Assembly (NCBI GenBank): GCA_904066235.2
Contig: CAJFCV020000004.1
Coordinates: 7,006,001 to 7,070,000 of the forward strand
Reading direction: 5' to 3'
Source of the DNA: Bursaphelenchus xylophilus
Taxonomy: Eukaryota; Nematoda; Chromadorea; Rhabditida; Aphelenchoididae
Length of the DNA: 64,000 nt
The notes beneath the pieces are model-generated. The model saw only the letters and a program-made list of their open reading frames with translations, did not search any database and had not been told where the DNA came from. Made by a program: the position numbers and the translations under genes. Positions 49,022 to 59,984 of the stretch are shown here, in pieces. The stretch's first letter is position 1. Each line of letters opens with the position of its first letter.

Positions 49022-49918
49022 TTAGGGTGAACCAAATGTTTTTGCCGTTTTTTTATTAAAACTTCAAACATAATTTTACAACAAACGAAAACTAGTTAAG
49101 TTTCGAAGTAAAGGCCCTTTGAATCTATGGCTTGAACCCATCTATAGGCAAGTTGTTCGATCCCGCTGCGGTACCACTCCTTTTTCTTAGAAGCGAAAAA
49201 CTCGCGGCATCCGTCTTCGACATCGTCCAGATCATTGAAGCTACGACCACGCAAAAAGTGTGCCATGGAGCGGAAAAGGTGATAGTCGTATGACACAATG
49301 TGCAGACTATTCGCTGGATGTGGAAGAAGTTCAATGGCGTCGAGAGTTTTGATTTTTTCCTTCGTTTGTTTGGCGGTGCGAGGTTTTGCGCTGTCTTGTT
49401 GCAGGGGTACGCGGGTTCGATTGATCAAATCGGGATATTTTTTGCCAATCGCTGCATACATTCGATTGAGTGGAGCCTAGTAGAGGTCTGCGTCGCTAGT
49501 CCGACCATTTGGAACCAACTCGAAGTGAATTACGCCTTCAAAATTGTTTTTTAAGATGTCTTGCCCTCGAGGTCCGTGTCGCCGTCGTTGAATCGTTTGA
49601 ACCAATCGCGCAGTACGATCTGAGACCACATTGTAGCCTTCAACTTCGCTTATCTTCTTTACTGCTGCAGTTGCGTTGAAGCCTTGTTTTCGGTAATAAC
49701 GTAAAAAAACACGAATTTCGGATTTTTCCATGTTTTTTCTACAGGTTAAAAGATTTTAAATAAAAGACCAATTAAAAGTTTTAATATATATTATGATAAA
49801 GCAGTTCACGACCTTTAAAAATATATATAACACATTCATATAAAAATATTTATTTCGTAAAAAAACAATTGGACAAAAAGAGACCTAAAAAACGGCAAAA
49901 ACATTTGGTTCACCCTAA
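49022..49918 (-). mobile_element. Internally deleted mariner element
   Basis: An 897-bp mariner lies with ends TTAGGGTGAACCAAATGTTT in inverted orientation and the TA duplication at both sides (49020-49021 and 49919-49920). On the minus strand, 49731-49477 codes the N-terminal helix-turn-helix (MEKSEIRVFLRYYRKQGFNA), and 49461-49096 codes the C-terminal third (ELLPHPANSLHIVSYDYHLF, then RSMAHFLRGRSFNDLDDVE). The segment with the first catalytic Asp is missing, and a TAG stop separates the two frames. It is non-autonomous and cannot make a working transposase. Confidence 0.95.
49096..49731 (-). pseudogene. Mariner transposase remnant
   Basis: Two open stretches in the same frame, split by a TAG codon at about 49476-49478, preserve the mariner DNA-binding start and the end of the catalytic domain. 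The middle, with the first catalytic aspartate, is deleted between ILKNN and the following FEGVIHFELVPNG. The second (LQQDSAKPR) and third (SYDYHLF) Asp regions are kept. It is a broken gene; only its relation to the mariner family is claimed. Confidence 0.92.
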
Positions 49919-50359
49919 TAATTTAAAACACGATTTTTGAGTCACTGAATCTGCCGCCAGTTAGGCCTGGACATAGGAAAAAATCGATTTTGAGTTTTTG
50001 ATTTTAAAATGACTGTAGGCATCCTATAAACATAATACTAAAATATTTTTGCCCAATTCCTTCATTAACCTACTGTAATTTACAATTTAATGATTTTACA
50101 GTAATCGACCATTACAATAAAACTACTGATTAGAAATGGCTGAAATTGGTAATACTTATGTTTCAGGCCATGCCCGTCATAATAGACACGGAATTTCGGC
50201 AGTCGGGTTACTGTAACATACCGTAATGTGGGTTCGGCCGCACAAATTCGGCCCTAAAAAATTTGTTACTGAAAACCCGCAGCTGATTTTTACATATGTT
50301 AATCAGCGTAAAATTCTGCCCTAGAAACATTAAAAAAAAGTGTAAAAAGCCGTGATCCG

Positions 50360-50431
50360 TTTTTTGTGGTATAGTGGATTTGGCCAAATTTAGTAATCCA
50401 AGGGTCGCGAGTTCGATCCCCGTGGAAGCAA
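50360..50431 (+). ncRNA. tRNA-like sequence in left arm of palindrome
   Basis: The segment has an A-box-like TGGTATAGTGG (50367-50377) and a B-box-like GAGTTCGATCCCC (50409-50421) at the spacing of a tRNA. No proper acceptor or anticodon stem can be built, so it is not a working tRNA. It could act as an internal RNA polymerase III promoter. The mirror copy is at 51437-51508. Confidence 0.5.
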
Positions 50432-51436
50432 AATCCGTAATACTGCCCAGAACCATAAAAAATCAATTGGGCTGAATTGTATAGGATGCATGGTAAGTAT
50501 GAAAACCTTTATAAAATGTGATTTGCAAGTTTAAAAGCATTTTTTGAAGATGACATCAGAATTTTGTTTTTCGTGGATTGCGGTGCAAATTTAGTTTAAG
50601 AAAGTTGGTAAAAACTACTGTATAGAGGTTTTCGAGCTTTTTAAATTCAATGGGACAACTTTTTCCGACCTAGGATTACTGTAACATGTACAAAACGAAT
50701 TTCGGCCGCTAAAAATCGGCCGTAAAAATGTTGTTTTCAAAAAAACGCCATTAATTCTACGATTTTTGGAATCAGCGTGAAATTTGGCTCCAGAATCATT
50801 ACATATTGTACCTTAGTTGACCGCTTGAATTTTACAGAATTTTTTGCCGTAAAATCACAAATTTTGGGGTGAGTGAAGTCATCCGCGGAAATCGAAAAAT
50901 AAAATCCTGAGTTTCTTGGCTACAAGTATGTACAACCACCAATAAAATGTAGCTTTAAAATATTTTTGTCTAATTCCATTGCTAATGCAGTTTTATTTAC
51001 AATTTTCAAATATGAAAATAATTCACCAAAGAGAAAAAAGTATTTGACAAAACGACTGTGTTTTCAGTTGATATAGTGTGGAATTTTACGCTGATTCTAA
51101 AAATCGTATAATTAACCGCGTTTTCTTTGAAATCAACGTTTTTACGGCCGATTTTTAGCGGCCGAAATTCGTTTTGTCTATGTTACAGTAATCCTAGGTC
51201 CGAAAAATTTATCCCATTGAATTTAGAAGGCTTGAAAACCTCTATACAGTAATTTTTACCAACGTTCCTAAACTCGATTTGCTCCGTAATCCACGAAAAA
51301 CAAAATTCTGATGTCATCTTCAAAAAATGCTTTTAAACTTGCAAATCACATTTTATAAAGGTTTTCATACTTACCATGCATCCTACACAATTCAGGCCAA
51401 TTGATTTTTTATGGTTCTGGGCAGTATTACGGATTT

Positions 51437-51508
51437 TGCTTCCACGGGGATCGAACTCGCGACCCTTGGATTACTAAATTTGGCCAAATCCACTATACCA
51501 CAAAAAAC
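51437..51508 (-). ncRNA. tRNA-like sequence in right arm of palindrome
   Basis: The reversed copy of 50360-50431, with identical A-box-like and B-box-like sequences on the minus strand. Two internal promoters face each other within the palindrome. Same limits as the left copy. Confidence 0.5.
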
Positions 51509-51945
51509 GGATCACGGCTTTTTACACTTTTTTTTAATGTTTCTAGGGCAGAATTTTACGCTGATTAACATATGTAAAAATCAGCTGCGGGTTTTAAGTA
51601 ACAAATTTTTTAGGGCCGAATTCGTGCGGCCGAACTCACATTACGGTATGTTACAGTAACCCGATTGCCGAAATTCCGTGTCTATTATGAAGGGCATGGC
51701 CTGAAACATAAGTATTACCAATTTCAGCCATTTCTAATCAGTAGTTTTATTGTAATGGTCGATTACTGTAAAATCATTAAATTGTAAATTACAGTAGGTT
51801 AATGAAGGAATTGGGCAAAAATATTTCAGTATTATGTTTATAGGATGCCTACAGTCATTTTAAAATCAAAAACTCAAAATCGATTTTTTCCTATGTCCAT
51901 GGCTGATCCAGTGACTCAGAAATCGTGTTTTAAATAAATTATTAG

Positions 51946-52424
51946 CTTGTTTCCAAAATATTGCTTGATGTTGCCGGATCCGGTCACAACATTGCCATTG
52001 ACGTTGACTAGGTATGTGCAGTCCAAGAAAGGGGTATGGGATGATACCATTTATCATCCCTTCGTATGGCTACCTAGGCTAATTACAAGTTGGCTAAAGA
52101 CTGCAAAAGGACATCCAGCCGTACCTTTTATTTTTGTTTTTTCAAGGGTGGCTCGTCACAGCAAAAAAGGTTTAATAATCAAAGATATCGCCGAGTACAA
52201 TATAATAATGTCAAATTTACAAACGCCATCGCTCATTATGCCACATATCACCCAATTTTGGCACTCTTCTGCTACGCTTTGGCCCACGTAATCCTTCGCG
52301 TCATCCCTTTCTCTTCCACAGAATTGAGTCAAGTCTTTCCCCATCCAGAATTCTGTCAATGAGTTCAATGATTACTTTCTTCTAGGCGAATTCAGTTGAA
52401 GTTTATTCGCTTCTTGACCGAGGA
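51946..52424. other. Chitin synthase upstream region
   Basis: Between the palindrome and the chitin synthase ATG. It includes a stretch (52015-52125) repeated at 47185-47300 and a 90-residue open frame (52090-52362) that cannot be joined in frame to the first chitin synthase exon. A TTTCTTCTAG acceptor ends at 52385, 39 bases before the chosen ATG, so it is probably where the 5' UTR or a spliced leader is joined. Confidence 0.45.
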
Positions 52425-55400
52425 ATGGAATCCCGTCTTTGGGATGCATTTCGTGCATATCCCAGGATAGTACGTGAAGCTTATCAAGACGACGACGCCG
52501 TTTATCAACGCCATCTACAGGTTCTCAAGGTAAATCTTGGTCCAATGTTTTGATTTCTCTCCTATTTTTAGCTAGTGATCTTCATTCTGGGTAACTTAAC
52601 ATGTATTATTGGCACCTTCGTCTCGAAAAGCATAATTTACCTACTTGCAACCAACATCGGAGTGATTCCACCACAAAGAGATATCCATTTCCTCCAGAAA
52701 TGCAAGGGTAAGATAATTAAATTAGAATTTGGTTAAGTTTAAAGTTTTGTTCATGTTTATCACATTTTAGAGCCAATCCATAATCAAAATGCCACCCATT
52801 TCGCGTTTCTTTGTGCTTCTCTTTGGGTTATTCAGTCCGCGCCGGATATTTGTGCCGTGATCTTCAATATTTACAAGAAGAACAAGGAAAACGACAAGAA
52901 ATCCAAGGTTCTTCGACAGGTATGAAGTCTATTTTGTTTTTATTGATTTTTAGATTGTCTTCCTGGAAGCATGTCGATCTACAGGACTAGGTCTTTTGAT
53001 CACGGGCGTGTTCCCCATGCTGGACATCCCCAGGTGTATCCTCCTCTCCTGCGCCATCGTTATGTTATCGTATTTGAAGCGAATCTTCAATAACATTATC
53101 AACCACGCATTTCTGGACCAAGACCGAAGCAACTGCTCTCGGTTCCTTTCCTTGATGGGTGCATTTCCCCTGATTATTTGTTTCTTCGTCTTGGCCTCTG
53201 GATCCATGGTGTATGTGTGGCAAGATTCGGACAACAAGTTCCTTCAAGTGCTCCCACTGTCCATGATCTTGTGTTCCATTGGATATTGGGAATCGTGGGT
53301 TGATATTGAGAGCAAAGGAGGGTTTTTTGACACAGCGTTCAGAGTAAGTATGCTTTCATATATTGCACTTGATTATTTAGATAAAGTATGGAGTCAAAAA
53401 GTTGAACTACAAGACTCGAGCGTGTTGCGCTGCCATTCGGCTGATATGTTCGTTTTGTGTCCTCTATTGGGCATTAAGGCATCATGGAGTTCCAGTAGGG
53501 ACGCTTCTCAAATCTTTTGTCCATTGGAATTCTTTGAAAGGAGAAGGGTAAGAGAATTTTGAGTTGTTTTCGTATGATCATGTTGTGCAATATTACAGTT
53601 TGGTTGCTTTTCAGACGTCTATTCTTCCTTGCCTACATCGCTGTGTTTGCCAATTATTACGTCAGAGTTTGTTCACGCTTTTTGGCAGCTATGAAACTCC
53701 GTCTTCTGCCAATCCTTCATCCCGTCTTCATCACCCCACCGATCATGTTTATTGTCTACCACTCGTTATGTCATTTTCTGGCAGTTTGTGAGCTTAACAG
53801 TGTTCTCCATCCCCTCCGACTGAACCTTGTATGCAAGAAGTACGCGACTGGTGGTGGAGTTGTCCCCGATTATTGGTTGACTCCGCTCTACATGGCACTC
53901 TACTTGATTTGGAGTTACACTTTCATCACCGGGGAGACGTATAATGTTGCGGATGATATGTAAGTTGCATTTTTATTACATTACCCTTGCTTTTAGAATC
54001 GAGAGTATGCCTCCAATGCTTGCTGGTCTGGATGTGATGCAATCTCAAGTAATCTTCAGATACGTGGTTGACACCCAGTTCCTAACAGAAGGCGATGAAG
54101 AAGAAGATGAGGAATCTGATCTCAGGATTATAAACACGGATGTGGATAAAGTCATAACGTTGTATGTTTGTGCAACAATGTGGCACGAAACACATATGGA
54201 GATGACTCAGATGTTGAAATCGATATTCAAATTGGATGAAGAGCACTCTAGAAGACTGGCCGAAAAGAATTCAAAGGATCGGATCAAGTTCAGATTGGAA
54301 GTCCACATTTACTTGGATGATGCTTGGGAGAATGACGCGGAGTGTGGAAGGATCCCCAATGCATACTTTAAGCAACTATTCGAATTACTTATTGATTTGA
54401 CCAGGTGCGTTTTTTATTTGATACTATATTGTGTTGTTTTAGTGGAGATACAACTTCCGCCGATCCCCATTCTCGAGTTCTCCTTAACACTTCGTATGGC
54501 GGACGTCTTGTTATGCGTTTGAATGCAGGAACTCTCCTGTTTGTTCATCTGAAAGACAAAAGTTTAATTAGGAATAAGAAAAGGTGGTCGCAGGTAAGTT
54601 GTTCTTATGAATATTGAACGTTTCCCATGCATAATACAATGGTTTGTTTGTTTCAGGTGATGTACATGTATTATCTTCTCGGCCATCGTATCATGGACTC
54701 TCATATGAGTGTAGAAGATAAACAAGTCCAAGCAGACAACACCTATCTGTTGGCCATTGATGGAGATTCCAAATTCGAACCCAGCGCTGTCATCAAATTG
54801 ATCCACATGATGAATATCAAGAGTAATATAGGATGCGCCTGCGGAAGAATCCATCCGATTGGAGAAGGGATTATGGTATGGTATCAGAAGTTCGAATACG
54901 CGATTGCTCATTGGTTTCAAAAGTCGGCCGAGCATGTGTTTGGCTGTGTTTTGTGTGCTCCTGGCTGCTTTTCCTTGTTCCGGGCCTCAGCTTTGATGGA
55001 TGATAATGTCATGAATAAGTACACCAAGACAGCATCAGAGCCAAGACATTTTGTTCAATATGATCAGGGAGAAGACCGATGGCTCTCGACTTTGCTATTG
55101 AAACAGGTAAGTAATTGTAAAATGTAAGGTAATAAATTCCTTTCAGGGTTATCGGATTGAATACGCGGCTGCTGCGGACGCTGAGACATACGCTCCAGAA
55201 GGCTTTGAAGAATTTTTCAATCAGCGCAGGAGATGGACTCCTTCTTCTGTAGCGAATACCATCGATCTTCTAGCCGATTATCGATTGGCGACCAAGAATA
55301 ACGAGAGCATTTCTATGATGTATATCGCCTACCAGATGGTGGTAATTGGCTTCTCTATGCTGGGTCCTGCCATCATCTTCAGTATGCTGGTTTATGCACA

Positions 55401-57017
55401 GGTATGTATACCTTTTAGTTTCAATGTTCTTGTTTTAGGTGTCAGCCTTCTCGATTGACTCGGCTACTCTTTTGTATTGGAACGCCGCTCCGATTATCTT
55501 CTTCATCTCCAGCTGTTTTTTGGCCGAATCCAGTTTTCAACTTGCTTTTGCCAAGTATGCTTCTGTTGTATATGCCTTTGTGATGTTGGCTGTGCTGATT
55601 GCTACAACCAATCAAATTGTACTTGAGAGTAAGTAGTTTTACGAGGATTGTTATAAATGACTGTTATTGTGAAATTATTATGTAATTCCTTTTAGCCATA
55701 TTTTCACCGACGTCTATGTTTGTCCTGGGAATGGTGTTGATCTTCCTGTTCGCCTCATTCGTTCATCCGAAGGAGTTCAGAAATATCCTTTTTGGGTTAA
55801 TCTTTTTCTTGATGATCCCCTCAACTTATGTCTTCTTATCCTTGTACTCTCTTATCAATTTGAATGTGATCAATTGGGGGACAAGAGAAGCTGTAAACAA
55901 GGCCATGGGAAAGGAAAAGAAGACCGGAGGATTTTTGGAAGGCCTTCTGAAGAGATTGGGCATTGGAGAAGAAGACTCTGCTTTTTCCAGATTGATGTCT
56001 TCATACTTCATTCAAAACAAAAATAATGACACGATAAAAGAATTAGAAGAACGGTTGAATCGGACGGAAAAGATGCTGCATGAAGTGAAGGTAAGGGCCT
56101 TTGATAAGTGATTACCTTGTTCTAGGATGGGGAAACTTTGATCCGGGGTGTTGGGGGAGAATTGGAAAAGAATTTGGACAAGGAGAAGCTGAAAGAAGAT
56201 GAACATGCAAAGGCCGGACGATTGATCAAGAAGAAATATGATGACAATAAGAATTTGGATGGACAGCCCGCAAGATTCTTGTGGATGGATGCAGAATATC
56301 TCCAAGGATGTGATCGAGGAGTCCTCAAGTCGGCCGAAGAGAAGTTCTGGGATCAATTGATTGAGAAGTATCTAAAGCCAATGGAATCCTCCAAGGAAGA
56401 GCAAGCTGATATTGCTGACGGATTGGTCGGACTGAGGAATCGAATTGCCTTCTCCATCATCTTACTAAATGGTTTACTAGTTCTGGCTGTGTTCTTGTTG
56501 CAACGACACAAGGATGTGTTGTCCATTCAATTCACGCCTTATGGTGAGTATTGTATTGTTTTTTTGTTATTGGTTTAGATGGCTTCAAATGGACCAAGAT
56601 GAATGAGACTACTGGAAAGTTCGAGAAGACAGACGAAGCCTTGAAGGTGGACCCCCTTGGAATGGGAATCATCTTCTTCTTGTTCGGGATATTGATTATC
56701 CAGGCAATTGGAATGATCATCCATAGGTTGAATACTCTCGTCGAAGCCCTGCATGAAGTGTCGGAGATGGAACCTGCCAAAGGAAGGTCCGAACAGTTCG
56801 CTCACCACCAAAATGTTCTCGAAGAAGGTCTGTCATTGTTTTTACTTTCAGTCTATATAAATGTAATAATTGAATTATTATTTCAGCTCGTCAAATGCTC
56901 GCTACAGTATCCTATGAGGAAGCACATGGAGGACAAGGCTATGTTCGGAAGGGAATGGAAGACGAATCCTCGAATCGGAATGTCCTTTACAAACTCCACA
57001 AACAATTTAATAGCTAA
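52425..57017 (+). CDS. chs: Chitin synthase
   Basis: A family 2 glycosyltransferase of the nematode/insect chitin synthase type, which polymerises UDP-GlcNAc and extrudes chitin for eggshell or pharynx. Fifteen exons (52425-52529, 52572-52707, 52771-52919, 52954-53343, 53381-53547, 53615-53959, 53997-54404, 54443-54593, 54657-55106, 55147-55401, 55439-55628, 55696-56090, 56126-56543, 56579-56827, 56887-57017) close in phase to code 1312 residues. N-terminal membrane segments precede the catalytic domain, with [16 protein letters not shown] (755-759) and the processive signature QRRRW (793-797). A C-terminal membrane cluster follows, with the coiled coil [20 protein letters not shown]. The length fits CHS-1 (eggshell) better than the longer CHS-2, but the assignment is not certain. 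The start is the first in-frame ATG after the acceptor at 52385. Confidence 0.97.
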
Positions 57018-59548
57018 AACTTTTATTAACTTAACTAACTTTCTCATTTTTTAATTTGACTAATCTCTTATCAATGTTTATTTTGTGATTTGTAACAATC
57101 ATAAATAATGTAAAGAAAGTTTGAAGAGTGGGTTTGTTTTCTCGTAGATGGGAGTTTTCTGTACGTAATCCCAAATTCCAGGTGGGCATACAAAATAGTT
57201 CATGCACCCATGCATAATTTTGACTAGTTGGTTTGCTAAACATTGTTTAAATTGTTCTTTCCGTTTGAAAACTTTAGAAAAATAACAAGAGTACTTTCTA
57301 AGGGCATTCCCCCACATTTCTTAAGTCATCAATGCTCTACATACATTATAATACCGTTCTATTGTCACTTTCTCCATGGAATCATCTCCAAATGTCTTCA
57401 TATCCATTTCCTCGTCTGAAACTTGTGAATCCTCGTTTACTCTTTGAAGAAAGGCATGTAAATTGAATCAGGGAGCTGACACAGATGCGTGGATGTCTCC
57501 TGGCCCCTTTCCTTTCTGACTCAAATCCCGGCAAGTCTTTCGTTGCCCCTACTTTCATTGTTCTGAACCTTGGTGATGTTTGGAAGGTTAATAAATGGTA
57601 TTCATTCAAGTCGTCTTATGTCATAGATAATATTCTGATGTCCTTTTTCTGAATAAGCATCCTTTGCTTTATTTTTGGCGAACTTTATGGTTGCTTACTC
57701 TAGTACTTTTTCGTATGTCATGAAATCTTGAACATGTCACTCGGACTTGATACCAAAAAGTTGTCTCCTTTTCTTCTTTTTTTGACAAAATTTCTAAATA
57801 AAATTTTATGCAAAAACAAACTCAAGGGCCAAATCAAAAGGAGAAGAGACGTCTTGGACAACAATGAGCAGAGTAGAGTAGATATTTTTGAGGCGGAGCA
57901 CATTCCGCGGGCACTTTGACACTTCTTTGGCAATGTTTGGGACAAAAAGAGGATAAATAAAGGTCATCCTGAAGGAAAAAGATGACATTCCTTAATGAGG
58001 AAGGATGTCATCTTTTTTTATCCCCACGTTTCATCTTGGTTCTAGGACTTTTTATCGCATTTTAGAAGGTGATTGCAGCATGTTTGAGCAAGTTAGACCA
58101 CCTGATTCTCTTGGTCTGTCCTGTTGAAAAAAACCATTTGTAGTTTTGCGCAGTTCACTGAAATAATTGCTTTGTATTTTACTTTTATTTAAATTTAATA
58201 ATTCAGTTTTTAAGTTCACCCCTTCGCTGGTAGAACATAATCTCAAACTTTGATGACCACTGAAATTATTTTTAAGTTTTAAATTTACAATTTAAAGAGT
58301 CTAACTGTGTTCAATTTACCACGACAAGCACAATAGGAAAATTTTCTAATCCTTGCAAATATCCCCAGCGCCCTTATCTTTGTAAAAAATGTGTGTTTTT
58401 GTGACTTTTAACGTTTGTTATATTTAAAAAATTTTTTTTTGATCTTTTTTCTAAAGATATCGTATTAATTAAAGAGTTTTTGATGGTGCTGATTTCGAAA
58501 CGTGTCCGATTTTCTAGTCGGCGACAGTTCGGGTCAACACAAAGCCGATCGGTTAGTGGCGTAGGGCAGGTGGATGCCCAAAAAAGGTTGTAGGAAGTGC
58601 CTACGAACAAAAAGTTACATTTTTAATGTAAAGAAATCACATAAAAAACAGGGTTTTACAAAAATAAAAGGCTTGAGGATATCTTCAAGGATTAGCCAGT
58701 GTGTCCGTTATGGCATCCGCACATTGTGGACGAACACGGATCAAATCTTACCCTTTTTCCACCACAAGTGTCAATACAAATATTTTAATATAGATCTTAA
58801 AATCAATTTGTAATGCTGCAGGTCTCGGTATCTAGAGATTTTAAAATTATATTGCCTTTAATAGTTAAAAGTTTGATTTCGAATTTAATTATCATGTTTA
58901 CGTACTATTAAAGTAATTTATTAAAATATTTTGCTTTGCCCTTTTTTGGACCAGCGGAGTCTCATTTGTTAACGAAATAATTTTAATCGCTTCTTTGTAG
59001 GGGCATTTTCATTGACAAATTTGTTTCCTTAAAAGCCTTACTTTATGTCACTTTATATCAAGATTCTTTAATTCCAAGGACTAAACCGTTCCGTTTTATT
59101 TTCTGATCGGAAGTATCCATCTTCCCATCGGCCCTTCAGTTTATATTAGTCATAATTTGCATTCTCTCTTGGTTTCCAATTCTTGAGACCAGAGAATCCA
59201 AATTATTAAATCTATCTGCCTTAGGCCATGTTTCCATGATCAATCAACTCATTTTAATCCCCATAAATCTCAGAAACGACCTGAGAAATTCGAGTAAACT
59301 CGTCCTTCCCTCGTCATTCCTAATCCCTTTTCTTGACAGTAATAAGCCCTTAGGGCCATTCTTCAGAAAAGTTTTCCCAAAATTAATGCCCACTTTGTTG
59401 TGCGAGAGCGGTGAGGCGTGAAGTTGAGTTATGTTGTTGTAAGTGCTGAGGAGAGAAAGGGAGTTGTTTCTTTCGCCTTTTTCGTTTCGTCAAACTTTTC
59501 CTTGGATTATAAGTACTACTTAGTAGTATCTCCACCTTAATGCACTCA
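57018..59548. other. Intergenic AT-rich region
   Basis: About 2.5 kb follows the chitin synthase. It has small overlapping frames only, a hairpin at 57978-58018, and no tRNA or other RNA gene that I can support. The first few hundred bases must hold the chitin synthase 3' UTR. Confidence 0.45.
57978..58018 (+). repeat. Hairpin followed by a T run
   Basis: AAAGATGACATTCCTT and, six bases later, its near-perfect reverse complement (GAAGGATGTCATCTTT) form a stem of about 15 base pairs ending in seven or more T residues. It could be a transcription terminator-like hairpin or a remnant of an inverted repeat; function unknown. Confidence 0.55.
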
Positions 59549-59954
59549 CAAGGAAAGTACCTCAAGTGCGACGCTCAGTTTTCTTCAAGTTTTGCACGCG
59601 TGCCAGACATATCGACCACATATCAATTCCTCAAAATTTTAGCTTGCGCTTTGCAGACGCATCAGATATTCAACGATATTCGCGGACGACAGAGTACGCG
59701 AAACGGAGAGCGGTCACAGAGAAAAACATCTTGGTCATCTTTGCTAGTTTCATGCGGAAATAATTGATGTTTTGTAGAAACGTTGATGAAAATTTTCATG
59801 CCAAAATTCGCAAAAAAGTCATATTTTTGCCGATTTTCGGTCCAAAAATCGTTTCAGCAAAGCGTGAACTAGGCGCCATATGTCATAGAAAAAATTAATC
59901 TAAATTTGTTCAAAGTTTTATCGAACTCTGAGCGCACTTGGGGTACCTCCCCTA
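59549..59954. mobile_element. PIF/Harbinger-like MITE, family C copy 2
   Basis: A 406-bp element. Its ends are inverted repeats (left CAAGGAAAGTACCTCAAGTG, CGACGCTCA; right, reversed, TAGGGGAGGTACCCCAAGTG, CGCTCA), flanked by a TCA duplication (59546-59548 and 59955-59957). The interior matches copy 1 at 37722-38099 in short stretches, including TTGCACGCGT-like and AGCTTGCGCTTTGC. No coding potential. Confidence 0.8.
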
Positions 59955-59984
59955 TCATTTTCCCCCTAACGGGTACACTTTTTA

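Larger units (their letters stand above)
49919..51945. mobile_element. Large palindromic element with about 870-bp arms (family A)
   Basis: The sequence from 49919 to about 50790 reappears reversed from about 51072 to 51945, with a spacer of about 280 bp. The best part of the arms (50040-50480 against 51390-51850) differs at only a few bases. There is no transposase. Each arm contains two diverged copies of one module (starting near 50206 and 50676) with TTACTGTAACAT and GGCCG runs, and a tRNA-like segment. The left end touches the mariner's right end, so the mariner may have inserted at its edge. Confidence 0.85.

Noticed and set aside
50208..51659. Two nearly identical 82-residue open frames on opposite strands (50208-50456 minus, 51411-51659 plus)
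   Set aside because: They are the same sequence in the two arms of a palindrome, and the opposite strand carries a tRNA-like segment. No start context, splice structure or protein relation supports coding.
52090..52362. 90-residue open frame just upstream of chitin synthase, considered as its first exon
   Set aside because: The only donor near its end joins to exon 1 with an immediate stop, and its sequence does not resemble chitin synthase N-termini.
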